Assembly: GCA_036925085.1 (NCBI GenBank)
Contig: JAUPFP010000038.1
Location: 1,735,671-1,799,670 of the forward strand
Direction: 5' to 3'
DNA length: 64,000 nucleotides
Source of the DNA: Brachycybe producta
Lineage: Eukaryota > Arthropoda > Diplopoda > Playtdesmida > Andrognathidae
This document shows, piece after piece, positions 1 through 12,536 of this stretch; position 1 is the stretch's first letter, and each line of letters starts with the position of its first letter. A model generated the notes under the pieces. It did not search any database and was not told where the DNA came from. It saw only the letters and a list, made by a program, of their open reading frames with translations. The position numbers and the translations under genes were made by a program.

Positions 1-1396
1 TTACAACTGAAATCTGCATTTCAGATGAAAGGAAGAAGTAATCAATTCAAATAAGAGGAAAAAGCCAGGTATAAAAAGAAAGATTGACATATCAAAAGAG
101 CAGGCAAAAATAAAACAACCAATCAAAACAAAGCTAAAATGAAACTTAAACCACACCTTCTCCCTCCCCCTCCCCACTTTCCTCATATTCTAACTGAAGA
201 TGACGACAAAATCGTTATTTATGGATAGAGATGATGATGAACAGCGGGTCAGCAACACCAAATGACGTCAGTGAACATAAAAATTCAGGCCAAACCCACA
301 TCCACACAATATATATTTATCAACAAGAACAAAAAAAAATACACACAAGAAGCCTAAAAACTCAAACAGGAAAACAGTAAAACATTGTCTATGGATTTTC
401 TCAGCAAGACGTCTTCACGTTTTTGTTACATTTCTTTTTCCTCTTAAATTCACGTTTACTCACATAATAAAACAGAATTGTATCTTCCTTCTTATATGAA
501 TTTTGATTTCATGTTGACAAAAATAAATTTATTTAACAAAAATGAAGAAAAATAAACAACTAAATCTATACTTGATTTACATTTAAAGTAAACCACTTTT
601 CATGATTACAACTAGGTTTTTTTACGGCCCACATTTCCACTTGGTGCTGATTTGTATCATCATCATCAACATAGTTTGGTCATCATCATCATCATAATGA
701 TTCACAAATTAAATCAAACAGACAAACAAAATTTGATAAAGAATAAAAATAGCCTCAAGCCGTGAGAGTTGACCAAAAGTCCAAATGTAAACAAATAAAA
801 TGCAATATTCTTTGAAGTAACCTTTTACGAGTAATTAACCTTTGTTGTTTTTTTTTCTCCCTCCATACATACTTCATGATTTAATCTCGTTTAAACATTC
901 TACTGTGATTAAATTTTTCAAAAAAGAGAAAATATTATTATAAGAACATAAATGTTTTTAAAGAGAAAAAAAAATCATCGTCATATATGTGAGAAGCCGA
1001 ACATGTGCTTGAGATTAATTCATAATAACCGAAAACAACAACAAAAACATAAAACACAGTAGAAAATTCAAACCGACTCTTAAAAAGTTTCTTTGTCATT
1101 CCAACCAACTATAATTAATGAATCATAAAATAAACACACACAAAAAAACCATTGTTATGACAAACTACATAATGTAGACGTCACAATATTGTTACATATT
1201 TGATATTATGGTTTACACAGTACGTTTGAACGTGTAAACAAGAAAGAAAAAATGGGGGGAAAAAATCTAACCATAAAAATACATTCTGTTAATGTTGGTC
1301 AAGAGAAACATTACCATTATGTACAAAGTTTCATCCAAACTTTTGTATAAAAAATATAAACTATCAATCTGTCCACGAATAAATAAAATATTCAAA
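1..1396. other. A+T-rich non-coding DNA, no gene seen
   Basis: No open frame with convincing composition. The stretch holds short CAT/ATC trinucleotide runs near 657-695 and poly-A/poly-T runs. I see no element ends in it. Confidence 0.6.
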
Positions 1397-1530
1397 GGCC
1401 ATATTCTAAAACGTTACTTACAACTAAAGTTAAAACTTAAAAACTCTCCATAGACTTACTAAAAAAGGTTTTGTCTTTCGTCATGGTTTAAGTTTCACTT
1501 TATTTTAAGCAACGTTTTTGAATTCGGGGG
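1397..1530. repeat. Family C short inverted-terminus repeat (degenerate copy)
   Basis: The left end begins GGCCATATTCTAAAACGTTA and the right end has TTTTAAGCAACGTTTTTGAA followed by TTCGGGG. This is the same terminal pattern as the clearer copy at 60001-60422 (GGCCGCATTCTATAAG at one end, AGAATACGGCC at the other). It has no coding capacity and is probably a miniature inverted-repeat transposable element (MITE). The right boundary is approximate. Confidence 0.45.
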
Positions 1531-1914
1531 ATTAGAAGTGCCAAATACCGTTTAACCTGCAAAGCGCTAAACGTGATTTAAATTATAACATAAAATTGTA
1601 TTGTAATGTATGTGAAAAACGTCAAAATCGCACAAATCTTTCAAGTGAAGGTTTGATATTAAATATAATAAAACGAAGAAGAAGAAGAAAAAACCTAAAA
1701 AAGTTATGGCAATCTACCTCAATTGTACATTAAATTCCTAATGAAACACTAGTAAGGATTAAAAGATAAAAAGAACCCCCTAAGGAACAAGTGCGACAGA
1801 GAAAAAAAAAATTTCCTTCCATAAAAGTAATAAACTTCATCCTTTTTATTCCCTCCCCCCCCCTTTATTGCACAAAAAAATTTAAATTAAACGTTAATGA
1901 AAATTTCATTAACT

Positions 1915-2291
1915 CATCATCATCATCATCATTTCCTGTACCTTATCCCGCAAGCAGCAGGGTCGGCCTTGCTGGTTCTAACTCTCCACTCGTTCCGATT
2001 TTGCACCAAGCCCCCAGTGACCCCACATGCCACCATATCCCGTTTTACTACCACATCCCAGGTTTGCTTGGGTCTTCCTCTACCCCGTTTTATTCCCAGG
2101 TCTAAGTTCATTGCCTGTCTCAGTAGCCCATCTTCTCCACTCCTGAGGACATGCCCAAACCACCGCAGCCTATTTTCCTGCATCTTTTCTACTATATTTG
2201 TTACCCCTACACTACCCCTAATAAAATCATTTCTGATCCCATCCCTTCTGGTCACCCCACTCATAAACCTTAGCATTCTCATTCGCATCTC
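1915..2291 (-). mobile_element. 5'-truncated RTE-type non-LTR retrotransposon (LINE) with 12-bp target-site duplication
   Basis: Read on the minus strand, this is the last ~375 bp of a LINE. It encodes the C-terminal end of the pol protein and finishes in a short (ATG/GAT)n tail at 1915-1932. The 12-bp sequence ATTTCATTAACT flanks it exactly at 1903-1914 and 2292-2303, as expected of target-primed reverse transcription. The truncated 5' end sits directly at 2291. A near-absent 3' UTR with a simple-repeat tail is characteristic of the RTE clade, but clade assignment by eye is tentative. The copy cannot be autonomous because reverse transcriptase and endonuclease are missing. Confidence 0.88.
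1929..2288 (-). pseudogene. C-terminal fragment of a LINE reverse-transcriptase polyprotein
   Basis: This is an open frame of 119 codons forming the C-terminal tail of an RTE-like pol protein. Recognisable blocks are GVTRRDGIRNDFIRGS (about residues 11-26), ENRLRWFGHVLRSGED (about 38-53) and a basic RGRGRPKQTWDVVVKRD block (about 69-85). This is the familiar region downstream of the reverse-transcriptase fingers and palm. The stop codon TGA (1929-1931) is supplied by the first unit of the trinucleotide tail, so there is essentially no 3' UTR. The frame is uninterrupted, suggesting a fairly recent insertion. The apparent Met start is only where the truncation falls and is not a true start. All catalytic residues lie in the missing upstream part, so this is a dead fragment. 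Confidence 0.85.
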
Positions 2292-2834
2292 ATTTCATTA
2301 ACTAAAAACTAAAAATTACTAAACTTAAAACTCTTATAAGCAAGACAATCGTATTAATTAACTTGTAATTTAAGTTTTAAATTGATCTAATTTAGAGGGA
2401 GGAAAAGAGATAAAACTTTTGTAGAATATTTAAAAAAAAAAAAAAAAAGACTAAAATCTTTGCTTGCAGTGATTGCCGATCGCAGGGGAGAGAGCAAGTG
2501 CCTATTAAACCAATTGAAGTACGGACCTCAATCAAAAATAACTAAATAACAAAATTTTACTTGGCACCTTGAATTCAATTAAAAGTCAAACAAAACACTT
2601 TCAACGACTAGAACAAAAAAACAAACAATTAGCATAAACAGGATAGAGAGCACAATGTGACCAATGTTGTTTGACAACTTCTAAACCAAAATGGATGTGG
2701 TTACTCACATAGTCGTTAGACGTCTGTGTCGCAATCTCCATATATAAATACATGCATATAATATGTTATTATTATAGGTGTGTATTTTTTCGACTTGACT
2801 CACTGGATTTTTTTTACGGAAACACACGGATAGA

Positions 2835-2835
<1 letters not shown>

Positions 2836-2892
<57 letters not shown>
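2836..2892. repeat. (GA)n microsatellite
   Basis: About 57 bp of almost uninterrupted GA dinucleotides on the plus strand. Confidence 0.95.
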
Positions 2893-3540
2893 AAGGGTTG
2901 TTTAAAGCGGTGACGCGTATCCCGATCGCGTGTTAAAAATGACCGAACTGGACTAACTATTTGGCCGTCTGTTATTAACCCCACTATATCCTCCACCTCC
3001 TCTTATTTCTATAAAAACCTTCGTTTGCACGCAATTCTAATTAGACATAAAGTTCCTGAGATAGAGAGAGAAAAAAATACGGGTGGAGGTGCCCAACCAA
3101 CAATATTTTGAGAAAAAAAAGAAAGGAACAAGAGAAAAGATACAAAGTGGCCCAACCTAAATAAAATACTGAAAGAAAAAAAAGGTTCCCTTAACAAACT
3201 CCAGAGCAAGAGATGTTATAATATGATATATTATATATAATGCACATGTATATTTTCGTAGTCATTCTTCCCCCCCCCCAACCTACACAGTCGACCAATT
3301 ACAAATTTCTTATGAATAATTAATAATGTCTGAATAAAATGTCCAGTTGAGGTCATCAGAAAAAAGTGATATAGAGGGGTGGGGTGCTGAAACAACACTT
3401 ATAAATCCCTACACGATGCTTAATTATTTAAGTTGAATAGATACCATCATTATATTATTACATGGCAAAATGTTTCGTTTTTGGAAGCTTTACATTTCAG
3501 TTCATTTCTGTTGTATGTTTTTTTTTGGTCATCAGGCGTT

Positions 3541-3544
<4 letters not shown>

Positions 3545-3576
<32 letters not shown>
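3545..3576. repeat. (GA)n microsatellite
   Basis: About 32 bp of uninterrupted GA dinucleotides. Confidence 0.95.
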
Positions 3577-3578
<2 letters not shown>

Positions 3579-4305
3579 ATTATTATATCTCATTGAAATA
3601 CATTGAAATACAACAGCAGAAGGTACTTTTTTATTCAAGCTAAATAAATAAAATGCATGCATAATTCAAACTTGTTTTTACAACAGGTGCTTATCAGTAA
3701 AGGTTTGGAAAAAAAAGACCCCTTGGAAATTAAAAAAAAAAACACAAATGAATCACAGAAATGTCTTTTTTTTCAAGCTGTAACCGTCGACACACAGCTA
3801 CCTCATAAATGTTTTTTTGTTTGTTAATAATAATAATTAATATACATGTATAAGGCTGACCATCCATGATAATACCATCTGTGTGTTTTTGGGAGGGGGG
3901 GGGGGGTTTAAATTACCTCAAATCATAAAACTAGCACCATTGCTTTATTCAAATGAGTGTTTATCTAGACATAATTTAGTTAATTAGAAGTTTCAAAGTG
4001 AGACTTTAAGTCCACCCCCTCAACCCAACCCGCCCCCCCCCCCAAAAAAAAATAAGTAAAAAAAGTTTTACCACACCCACCCCATTGAATAAATATCCAA
4101 ACTTTATTTCTATTGTTTGTGTTTTATTTTATAATAAATTACAAGAACAAAAAACATACAATAAGGCCTAACTGTAACTGTAATATTTGTTTTGCATTTT
4201 CTTGAAGAAAAAAGAAACAAGAAAAAGACGATAAAAACTAAATAAGAGAAAACCGTATGCTTGAATGCATTCTTTTTTATAAACACAAAAACTTGGCATT
4301 AGAAG

Positions 4306-4306
<1 letters not shown>

Positions 4307-4334
<28 letters not shown>
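4307..4334. repeat. (CT)n microsatellite
   Basis: About 28 bp of CT dinucleotides. Confidence 0.93.
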
Positions 4335-4339
<5 letters not shown>

Positions 4340-6171
4340 CCTGCTCTTATTTTCATTCATTTCGTTGTCCAAAAAAACCACCATCGAAAAATACAAAGAA
4401 AAAAAGTCATAAATAAATGTGTGTTTCTTGTTAAAAAAAAGTCCTCATAGTATCAGAATAAGAAGAACCCAAAAACACAACATAGTAGATGTTAATGGCC
4501 AACACACACAAAAAACAAAGATTGGTAGTGTCCGAAACGGGTAAAGCACAAAAGCATGTTCTCATGTAAACACAATCTTTTGGTCAGTTAAGGAGTAAAA
4601 GAAAGAAACTTAGAATGATATATCTTATTTGGATGTTCTCTATCTTACTAGCAACTATGAACATTTTCTCAGGAAGTACTAAGACCATATTGGAAGCCAA
4701 AAAAAAGAAGAGAAAACGGGATGGACATTGGACAATGTCTTTTGCTCAGGTTAGAGAAAACCACACACACATAATGGACACAAGCGAGCCATAAGTTGAC
4801 CAACATTATATCCATTCCACACACACACCCCAAAAAAGGAGAAAACTACTCTCATTTTTCCGTCTTAAATATATATCTCTCTAACACTCTCAAGGGAGAC
4901 AACAAAAAATGCACAGAAGAAACTTCTAAAAGACATTAGAAGTACTACTACTCTTTGGAGATGGAGAGATCCTCAGTCTTGTCCAACGACAGGGAACGCA
5001 TGTAAAAATTACAAGTGAATTAAATGTTGCTGTACGTGTACGACTACTACTGCAATACTACAGTTGCCTAACTAGACATAAATACAAGACGAATATGGAC
5101 ACAACACACTCATGAAGACGATGACACGTATTTTATATACAGGAAAGTCAATAAAAAAAGAAAGAGCAATAGTTAGTATTAGTAGTACCACCAGTGCTAG
5201 TGGACGAAGGACAAGAGTGAAATATTTCAAGACCTATAAGATGTAGTTAGCTCTATTCTATCCACATTGACTACAATTTAAGACAGAATAAGTAAGAAGG
5301 GAGGGGGGGGGGGGCAAACTACATTAGCACAAAGAAGTTTCAAAAAAACAGAAATAGAAACTATAGCACACACCCATTACAGCTACTTCAGACCATTAGG
5401 TAAAGTTTTCCACTTCATGAAGAAACATATGGCGCCATTAAGAAAATTTGTTACCCTAGTGTTTCTTGCATCCAAACACAGAAACATCTCAAAAGAAAAG
5501 TGAAGAAGAAAAAAGAAATACAAGGAATTAGGTATATATGGTCCCATGAATAAAAAAAACCATGACGGAAAACTTGCTTAATGAGTCAAATGACTAACTT
5601 ACATTATACACAATGTCAGATATTGAAATTTAAGGTACAAATCTCAATATCTAACAATAGTTTAAAATTTGTATTTTGATTTAAAGCCATTCCTTGAAAA
5701 GGAATGCCTTCACCAAAAGTCGCCACAAGAAAGACTTCAAAGCGTCTGTACCAAGACTGAGGATGAAAATAGTAGGAGAAAGTAATTGTATTCAGGTCAA
5801 TTTAAGGTCAATTAAAACATGTAACATTCTTTAAGTTTAGTTTTGTTTTAATTAATAATACCAGTAATTTCAATTGTTTTTTTTTTCTTTTAATTTATTA
5901 AACAAGCAGGTTTAAGTATTTGTGGCGAATATAGTATTTGAGAGCTTATTATTTACCTCTTATTTTGGAAAAAAAGAGCAACCATAGTGACGTCAGAAAA
6001 AACTTTCAAGATAATTGACAAAGAAAAAATAATAAACATGTTAGTTGCAAATATTTCATACGTGAAAACGAAATTGAAGTAATATCAATACGTATCCCAA
6101 AATAATCAATAGATCCCAAGAATAAAGATTGAAATAATATACAAGTACAAACTGAATAAATATTTGGCTGT

Positions 6172-6520
6172 ATCCAGGCGGCACGACAACAATGGTTGGA
6201 GGTGGAGGCTAGCAGTGACGCGAAGGTAGCGAAAAAAAGTATAAACGGTTGAAATAGAGGGGGGGGGGGAGAGAAAACTTATGCAATTGTAGCAGATTAC
6301 AGAAGCGGAACGGAGCGAAAAAAAAAATTTACAAATGAAGCGGTATCTCAAAGCAATTAAAATAAAATTTAATTTAATCATTTGTACAAAGAAAAATTAC
6401 GCTCCATTCCGCTACAATTTATTTTTATGCTATTTTAACTTCTTTGTTTATTCATTTTTTTATTACAGTCACATCAGTGCTAGCCTCCACCTCCAACCCT
6501 GTGCGTCGTCCCAGGTTAGA
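6172..6520. repeat. Imperfect fold-back (inverted) repeat, about 350 bp
   Basis: The left arm holds GGTTGGAGGTGGAGGCTAGC (6194-6213) and the right arm its reverse complement GCTAGCCTCCACCTCCAACC (6479-6498). Outside these the ends also match imperfectly: CAGGCGGCACGAC on the left against GTGCGTCGTCCCAGG on the right. Closer to the centre, GGAACGGAGCG pairs with CGCTCCATTCC. The centre is near 6345. The arms are non-coding. A MITE or fold-back element is the simplest reading. Confidence 0.75.
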
Positions 6521-6892
6521 ATTGTTCCACAAATAAAATCCTCTTAAGTTGGAACATACGAAATATTTAGCAAAGAACTAACATGTGTAATATATATAAA
6601 TAGAAAAATAAAGAATAACACTTGAGGCTTAATCCTATATTGACCAGTGTGACACAAATAAATATATTCATCAGTAAACTTATCTGAATAGTGAAATGCT
6701 GTTTGTTATGCTACATCAAACATACTTTTTTTATCTAAAATAAACGAAGAATACGAGAGGGTTTATATATATAAATAGAATGGTCAAGTTGAATCCCTTT
6801 TTGTGTATCGATTTCTACGGTGTTTCATTGCCGTCTATCTATTAATCAATTTATAATAAACATGTCTCGGATTTTTGAAATAATAATTAGAT

Positions 6893-6895
6893 TCT

Positions 6896-6940
<45 letters not shown>
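6893..6940. repeat. (CT)n microsatellite
   Basis: About 45 bp of CT dinucleotides just left of the large fold-back at 7030-7494. Confidence 0.95.
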
Positions 6941-6942
<2 letters not shown>

Positions 6943-7029
6943 TGCAACATTTTGTAAACAAAATAGACACATGAAACAACGGTAACCAGTACAATTGAAG
7001 TATATATGTGTGTATAATCTCTTTCTGTA

Positions 7030-7494
7030 TATATGTGGTAGAAATCTGAGCAACCAAGAGTAATCTGCAGCTGCGGCAAGGATGCTACTGCTACTACTAC
7101 TACTACTACTGCAATCTCCTCCGAGTATTCTGCAGCAAATCTCAACTACTTTAACAAGGAAGAAACGAAAAGAAAGAAACGAAAGAAAGTGGGGAGGAAG
7201 TGAGGCGGGAAAACACTTATTTCTATCTGAAAGTAACTTAGGTTAGGTAAACTAACCGAACCGTACCTAATTTACTTTCAAAAAGAAACAAGTGTTTTTC
7301 CTAATCCTCCCCATTTTCTTTCGCTTCTTTCTAACACTTCCTTCAAACGTCACTGATTAAAGACGTGTATTGCCAATGATTAAAATAGGAGAGAGACTGA
7401 CTTGCAGGATACTCGGCGGAGATTGCAGTAGCAGCACCCTCTAGAGGATGCTGCCGCAGCTGCAAATTACTCTGGGCTGCTCAGATTTCTACCA
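7030..7494. repeat. Large fold-back repeat, near-complete palindrome of about 465 bp
   Basis: The left arm begins GGTAGAAATCTGAGCA and includes AGCTGCGGCA and CTGCAATCTCC. The right arm carries the reverse complement of each, ending TGCTCAGATTTCTACC at about 7493. The arms run to the middle, where GAAAGTAACTTAGGT faces ACCTAATTTACTTTC, leaving a loop of only a few to about 20 bases near 7245. Identity is perhaps 80% by eye with small indels. A TAC/CTG trinucleotide run is expanded only in the left arm (about 7084-7111). No protein frame is convincing. It could be a fold-back MITE or a source of a long hairpin RNA. Confidence 0.8.
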
Positions 7495-9881
7495 TATATA
7501 TATATATATATATTACGCACATACACACGTGAAAATAATAATACAAAGCAATCCAGAGATTTTCTATTGTTTAGCTCTAAAGTTGGATATGCTAATTTGA
7601 TTCATAAACAAATCAAAACTGTTTGTCTACTGTCATAATTACGAATGAAAAACGCAGCAAAATCCTCCGTTTACATAACTCAGTGCTCGTAGTAAACACA
7701 AAAATTACAAATAAAATTCGCATAAATTTCAATACAGACAATCTTAATGTATTTTTTATTTCTTCCTAAAAAAATGTTCCAGTATTAAAAAAATGAGTAA
7801 ATAGCTCATTTTTAAAATCAAAAACATTCTTGTCAATACTAAGAATAATCAATTACTATTCATTATAACAAACCTGAATGTAAAATGAGGATAATGCTCG
7901 AATAACATAAAAGAGAAAAATGCTGGAGACATAAATAAACAATCTGCGCTAATTAATAGCCAAGAGAAGATGAAAACAAATGAAATGTTTTCAAAAAAAC
8001 AAACACAAAGAATAATAAGTACACTTATATAATATAAATCACTAACTCACCAACACAAAAACCAATCAACAACACCATCTCAAAAAATCCATCCAAATGT
8101 CAAACAGAAAACTTTTACTCACCTAGAAAAAAAAAAGACAAAAAAAACATTCAATTATTGATTATTAATTTCATTGTTTAAAAAAAAATTGAAATTTATA
8201 TATTAATTTATAACAAAAATTAAAAACAAAAAAAAAGTGAAGAAAAAAAATTACGAAATAAAGAATTTTATTTTGAAAAATATACTTTCAAGTGATTTTA
8301 TATAATCAATAGGTATCGAACTTTCATGTGATAGAAAGCAAAAGTTTCTCAATCAACGGCCCAAGAGCCGAATGAAATAACAATCCCATTTAGTATAAAC
8401 TAACAATTATGGTTTTTTCAATAAAAAAAACACTCGTCACAGGCTAGAAATCCACTTGACAACTGATAGTAACCAGACATTTAGCCTCTGATTAGTCTTT
8501 CTGATTAGAAAAAAGCATAATTGCAATTGCTCTAATGATAATGATTACTTTACAATTGGCACTTGGGGCCACAAAAATTAAGAAATATTTACTTGATATT
8601 GCATACAAATCCGAGTAATAATAATTAATCAACACTCATTTTATATCATTGTTTGAAACAACGGCTTTATTTGAAAACTCCTTTTTGAAGCAGTGGTCGC
8701 AGCAATATATATATATACATTAGATAAGCCTGAAGAGAATCAGTGTCAATAATTACTAACACATCAGTGACATTAATAACAGAATACAAAGACAGTAGAC
8801 ATTTACGAACATTACCTATACTGCAACTTAGTTAACAAAGTATTTCAATTGCAATCACCTCATCAATCGAATGCTACAAATGTCATTTTAGTTGCTTTGA
8901 TTGTTCTACTGTAAGATAGACTAGTAGTGCTTTTAAAACAAACATTTGAACATTTCTAAAAAGCCTATTTATACACAATTTTGTAAAAATATCTTGGTAA
9001 TATAAACGTTCTTGAATTAAGTCTGTACATACTTTTTCTTTATGCTCTTTATGTATATATGGTGTGTACGCACTTTATGTTTTTTGTGTGTTAGAATTAA
9101 TATCACATGAAACCTGATATTCAGATATTTACAACAACAACAAAAAACGTCTATTCTGCTCTCAAAAAAAAAAAACCAACAGAAAAAGATGTTTTCCTAA
9201 TAAAGCTCGTCTAGGTTGTAACATGAACGTGGCTATTAAAATAAAAATGCAAACGCACATTTTCATTGTATAATTTTTCATTACACAATATTTCATACAA
9301 TACACATTTTTTTTACCAAAACAAAATATATAAATTTGAATACTCCTTTAATAAACATCATTTTTTTTAGAGAAAGAGAGAGAAGAATAAGAAAAAAGAA
9401 GAAAAGAAACTGCATCTGATCACACAAATCGTTTTTTTTTTGCCCATGGGTCATATTCCACTCGATTGCACACCCAACTACATATAACACACACACACAT
9501 ACAGTATATATCGAATCAGACGACTGACAAGAAGACCTAATAAATGATGGACCACAAAGGAGGAAATGGGTCGAAGATGGCCAAGAAGAAGAAGAAAAAA
9601 AAAGAGTATCACTCCTTTTTCAAATTCAAATGTTTACTGAATAAATTCAACCTCAAAAAAGAGGAGGAGAACTCTAAAAGAGAGAGAAAGAGAAGAAGTA
9701 TTGAAAAAGTTTGCTCTTTTCATCAATTCCGTTTCCATTTCAAAGTATGAATTGATATGGATTTCTCTGGAGGCAACAAAAAAGGGATTGGAATAGGACG
9801 ACATAAGAAAGAAGAAGAAGAAAAAAAAAACTAGAAGAGGGATGAGGAGATGGATACTTTTTTACTCACTGAAGAGAAACT

Positions 9882-9912
<31 letters not shown>

Positions 9913-10868
9913 CAAATCTTAAAGTAGGAAATAACAGTTTAGAAAAGATAAGAAAAATGCCAAGAGAAGTAGGAATAATATAGGAGAGCGAACTAAAACT
10001 CCAGTGTTATCTGGCAACATGGATATATGAATTCCAATGGTCACCACCTCCCTCTCAATACCCTCAAAAAACAAACTTTCAGACTCAACAAAAGAACTAG
10101 AAGAAGAAAAAAGATACATATGTAAAATGTAAATCAGTGTGTCCACTAGCTGTCCATCAGTGAAACGTTTTTTTTTGTACTCCTTTTTGAGATTAGTTTT
10201 TTTTTTCATCTAAATATAAAAAAAACCGAAATCGACTATATATTTTAATATATGGAGTGAAAAAGTAGTTCAAACGCAATCATCAAAAAGTGAATAATCC
10301 ATCAGTGAGTGAGTGAGTGAGTGCCTCACTATGGTCCACTTCACTGAAAAGTCTTGAGGAACTTAGTGCCAACATCTGATTTATTACGCTGAGTTTCAGT
10401 ACAGAAAAGAGCCAAATGTCATCAGTTCAGTAAGATGACAGCATCTGATATCAAAGTAACACATTGTCACTAAATGTCTTTCTGTTTGAAGAAAAAAAAA
10501 TGGATCCAGAAAAAAAAACACACACAATAGAAACACACCTTTAAAGGCTTAAAATGATTCTTCCTCAGATAGACTCAAAAGATACTTTTAAAGTTCAGAT
10601 TAAAAGTTTCTTCATGAAATGAGCTGACAGATTAAATGAAAGTCACATCAATAACTGAACTCAATTGACCAGAAAAACACAAATATTTAAGGTGGCCTCT
10701 CACAGTAATGACGTTAATAAGCAAAGAATATGCTTAGAATATTCGTAATTAACTTATTATCCTGAACATTTCTCTAAATAAATAATGTTATACATAGAAG
10801 TGATTACGGAAAGGTAATACAACTGTCATAAGACATTAAAATCGTGATACCTACACATTAGCTCTTAG
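7495..10868. other. A+T-rich non-coding DNA
   Basis: No gene seen. It holds (TA)n at about 7495-7513, (GA)n at about 9884-9905, GAGT tetranucleotide repeats at about 10305-10322 and purine-rich GAA tracts at 9570-9900. Confidence 0.6.
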
Positions 10869-10990
10869 TGTCGTATTCTTAATGACTGTTAAGTCAAATC
10901 AAGTGCTAAACTAATCAACTTTTACACAAAACTTTCCATCACAAAGTTCATGAGTTAAGCTCTACCTTTGACTTAGCAATCATAAAGAAG
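10869..10990. repeat. Family B inverted-repeat element (MITE-like)
   Basis: The left end reads GTGTCGTATTCTTAATGACT and the right end TTAGCAATCATAAAGAA. Between them is an internal inverted repeat: AAGTGCTAAACTAATCAACT faces TCATGAGTTAAGCTC. Sister copies lie at 21313-21492, 25037-25571 and 54412-54543. About 120 bp, non-coding. Confidence 0.6.
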
Positions 10991-12329
10991 TCAACTCGTG
11001 GCTCTTGTATAGCAAGTGAAACTCAACAATGTGTTTCAATGTGATTTGTTTATGCCGTTTGTCATGTGCGTCGTGAGGTAGTCCGCTCATTTCAATGCAA
11101 ATTATAAACGCACACAAATTGTTTGTTTTTTACTGTTTTCACCAACTAACTTCTGGGAGTGGGTTCAGGTCGAACCTTTTTGCTCGTACATGTATTATTT
11201 TCTTTAATATGGCTGTCGTATGACACTAAAATGTCAGCTGTAGATCATAACCATGTAAAAGTCACAAAACATATTACGAAATGTTATTATGGCAAATGTA
11301 ATCATATGACTACCATTGACTGGTGTACTGAATACTATCACAGTCATAAAATAATAATGCACAAGCAGTGACATCATATGGTGGAAGTGTCACATTTTTA
11401 TGACTATCTATTCTTTAATGAGGGCCCCCAAATATTAATATTGATACCTTTTTTCAAGCAGTTAAGTGAAGAAAAAGTCCAATATTCTGAATTACACACG
11501 AAGTGAAAAACAAATACTGGCATTTTACAAACTTCCATAAAAAGTTTATTTTCAAAAATATCAACTTGAAAATGCCTTTATCTTGTTCATTCATAATTCA
11601 TATTTCTAACATACTTCCAATTTTGCCTTAAAAGTTGTTTATAAAACGTGAAAATATAACCCAATAACTTCTAAGAAATTAGTGTATATATAAGCATCGA
11701 TAATAGCTTTTCACCAAGTTATATACAAGTCAATTGCAACCATTTCGACTTATGTTTTTCTTTCTTTCGATGGTCGATATTTATAGAATATCATTGCTAT
11801 AGAACAAAAAAAAGTTTCACATACATAATGCATAATAGTACAAATACGTCCATAAAAATATTCGAAACAACCCGTTATTTCAAAAGCAAACAGTATACTT
11901 GCGCTATAATAATAATATAAGAAAATTTAGACACATTTTCCCATCAAAAATAAAGAACTTTTTAAAGTGGAGAGAAAGAGAGAGAATTCTTTAGATCAAG
12001 ACAATGAAAGTCCTTTTATTATACCCTAGACAAATAACGAATGTAAAAATGTACCCTAAACATATAAAAGACAATTTTGAAACAAAAAAAAATTCTCAGA
12101 TTTTTTTTTATTTCATTTTATCTACAAAAAAAAAGCAGTAGACCTTAAAAAAGTCCCTATTTCCGTATGCATACACATATATACAGCGCACACACAGAGA
12201 AAGAGAGCAATGGACATTGACCAGATAAAAAAACACAAAATATTGTATTTCAATCCAACAATTGTACAGTGTGTTTCATTATAATGTTCACATAAATGAA
12301 TTTATGCAGATTTCTCACGTTCACTCGCC
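10991..12329. other. A+T-rich non-coding DNA
   Basis: No gene seen. A diverged family E-like motif (AAAAAGTTTATTTTCAAAAA, then ATATCAACTTGAAAATG) lies near 11538-11575. Confidence 0.55.
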
Positions 12330-12536
12330 AAACTTGTCAACTCAAGATTACTTTTCTGAAATTCACTGACTTTTCCAGGTTTTCCATACCAAAATAGGAT
12401 TCTTTTTCAGATTGAAAATTTTCGAATTCCCTGGACTTCTCCAGATTTTACATAATTTTGGCTAAATTCTCTGACTTTTTTAAAAAAAAAAAAGTTTCTA
12501 ATTCCTTGATATCATCCACGTTGAGTGGCAACCCTG
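12330..12536. repeat. Family D dispersed repeat
   Basis: Contains ACTTTTCCAGGTTTTCCATA and ends with TTGAGTGGCAACCCTG. Further copies with the same phrases or the AAATTCTTGAATC block lie at 16600-16975, 18760-18890, 46130-46600 and 63431-63560. No coding frame; class unknown; boundaries approximate. Confidence 0.55.

Larger units (their letters stand above)
2304..6171. other. A+T-rich non-coding DNA with microsatellites
   Basis: No gene seen. It holds (GA)n at 2836-2892 and 3545-3576, (CT)n at 4307-4334, poly-G or poly-C runs near 3894-3907, 4031-4042 and 5304-5314, and a short palindrome of ATTCCTT arms near 5690-5706. Open frames here read as SLSLSL or RERERE strings and are microsatellite artefacts. 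Confidence 0.6.

Noticed and set aside
7251-7320. Independent small gene between the fold-back arms
   Set aside because: The sequence continues the inverted repeat to the centre, leaving no unique spacer.
10305-10322. GAGT repeats as a telomere-like or regulatory array
   Set aside because: Only four to five units; an ordinary tetranucleotide microsatellite.
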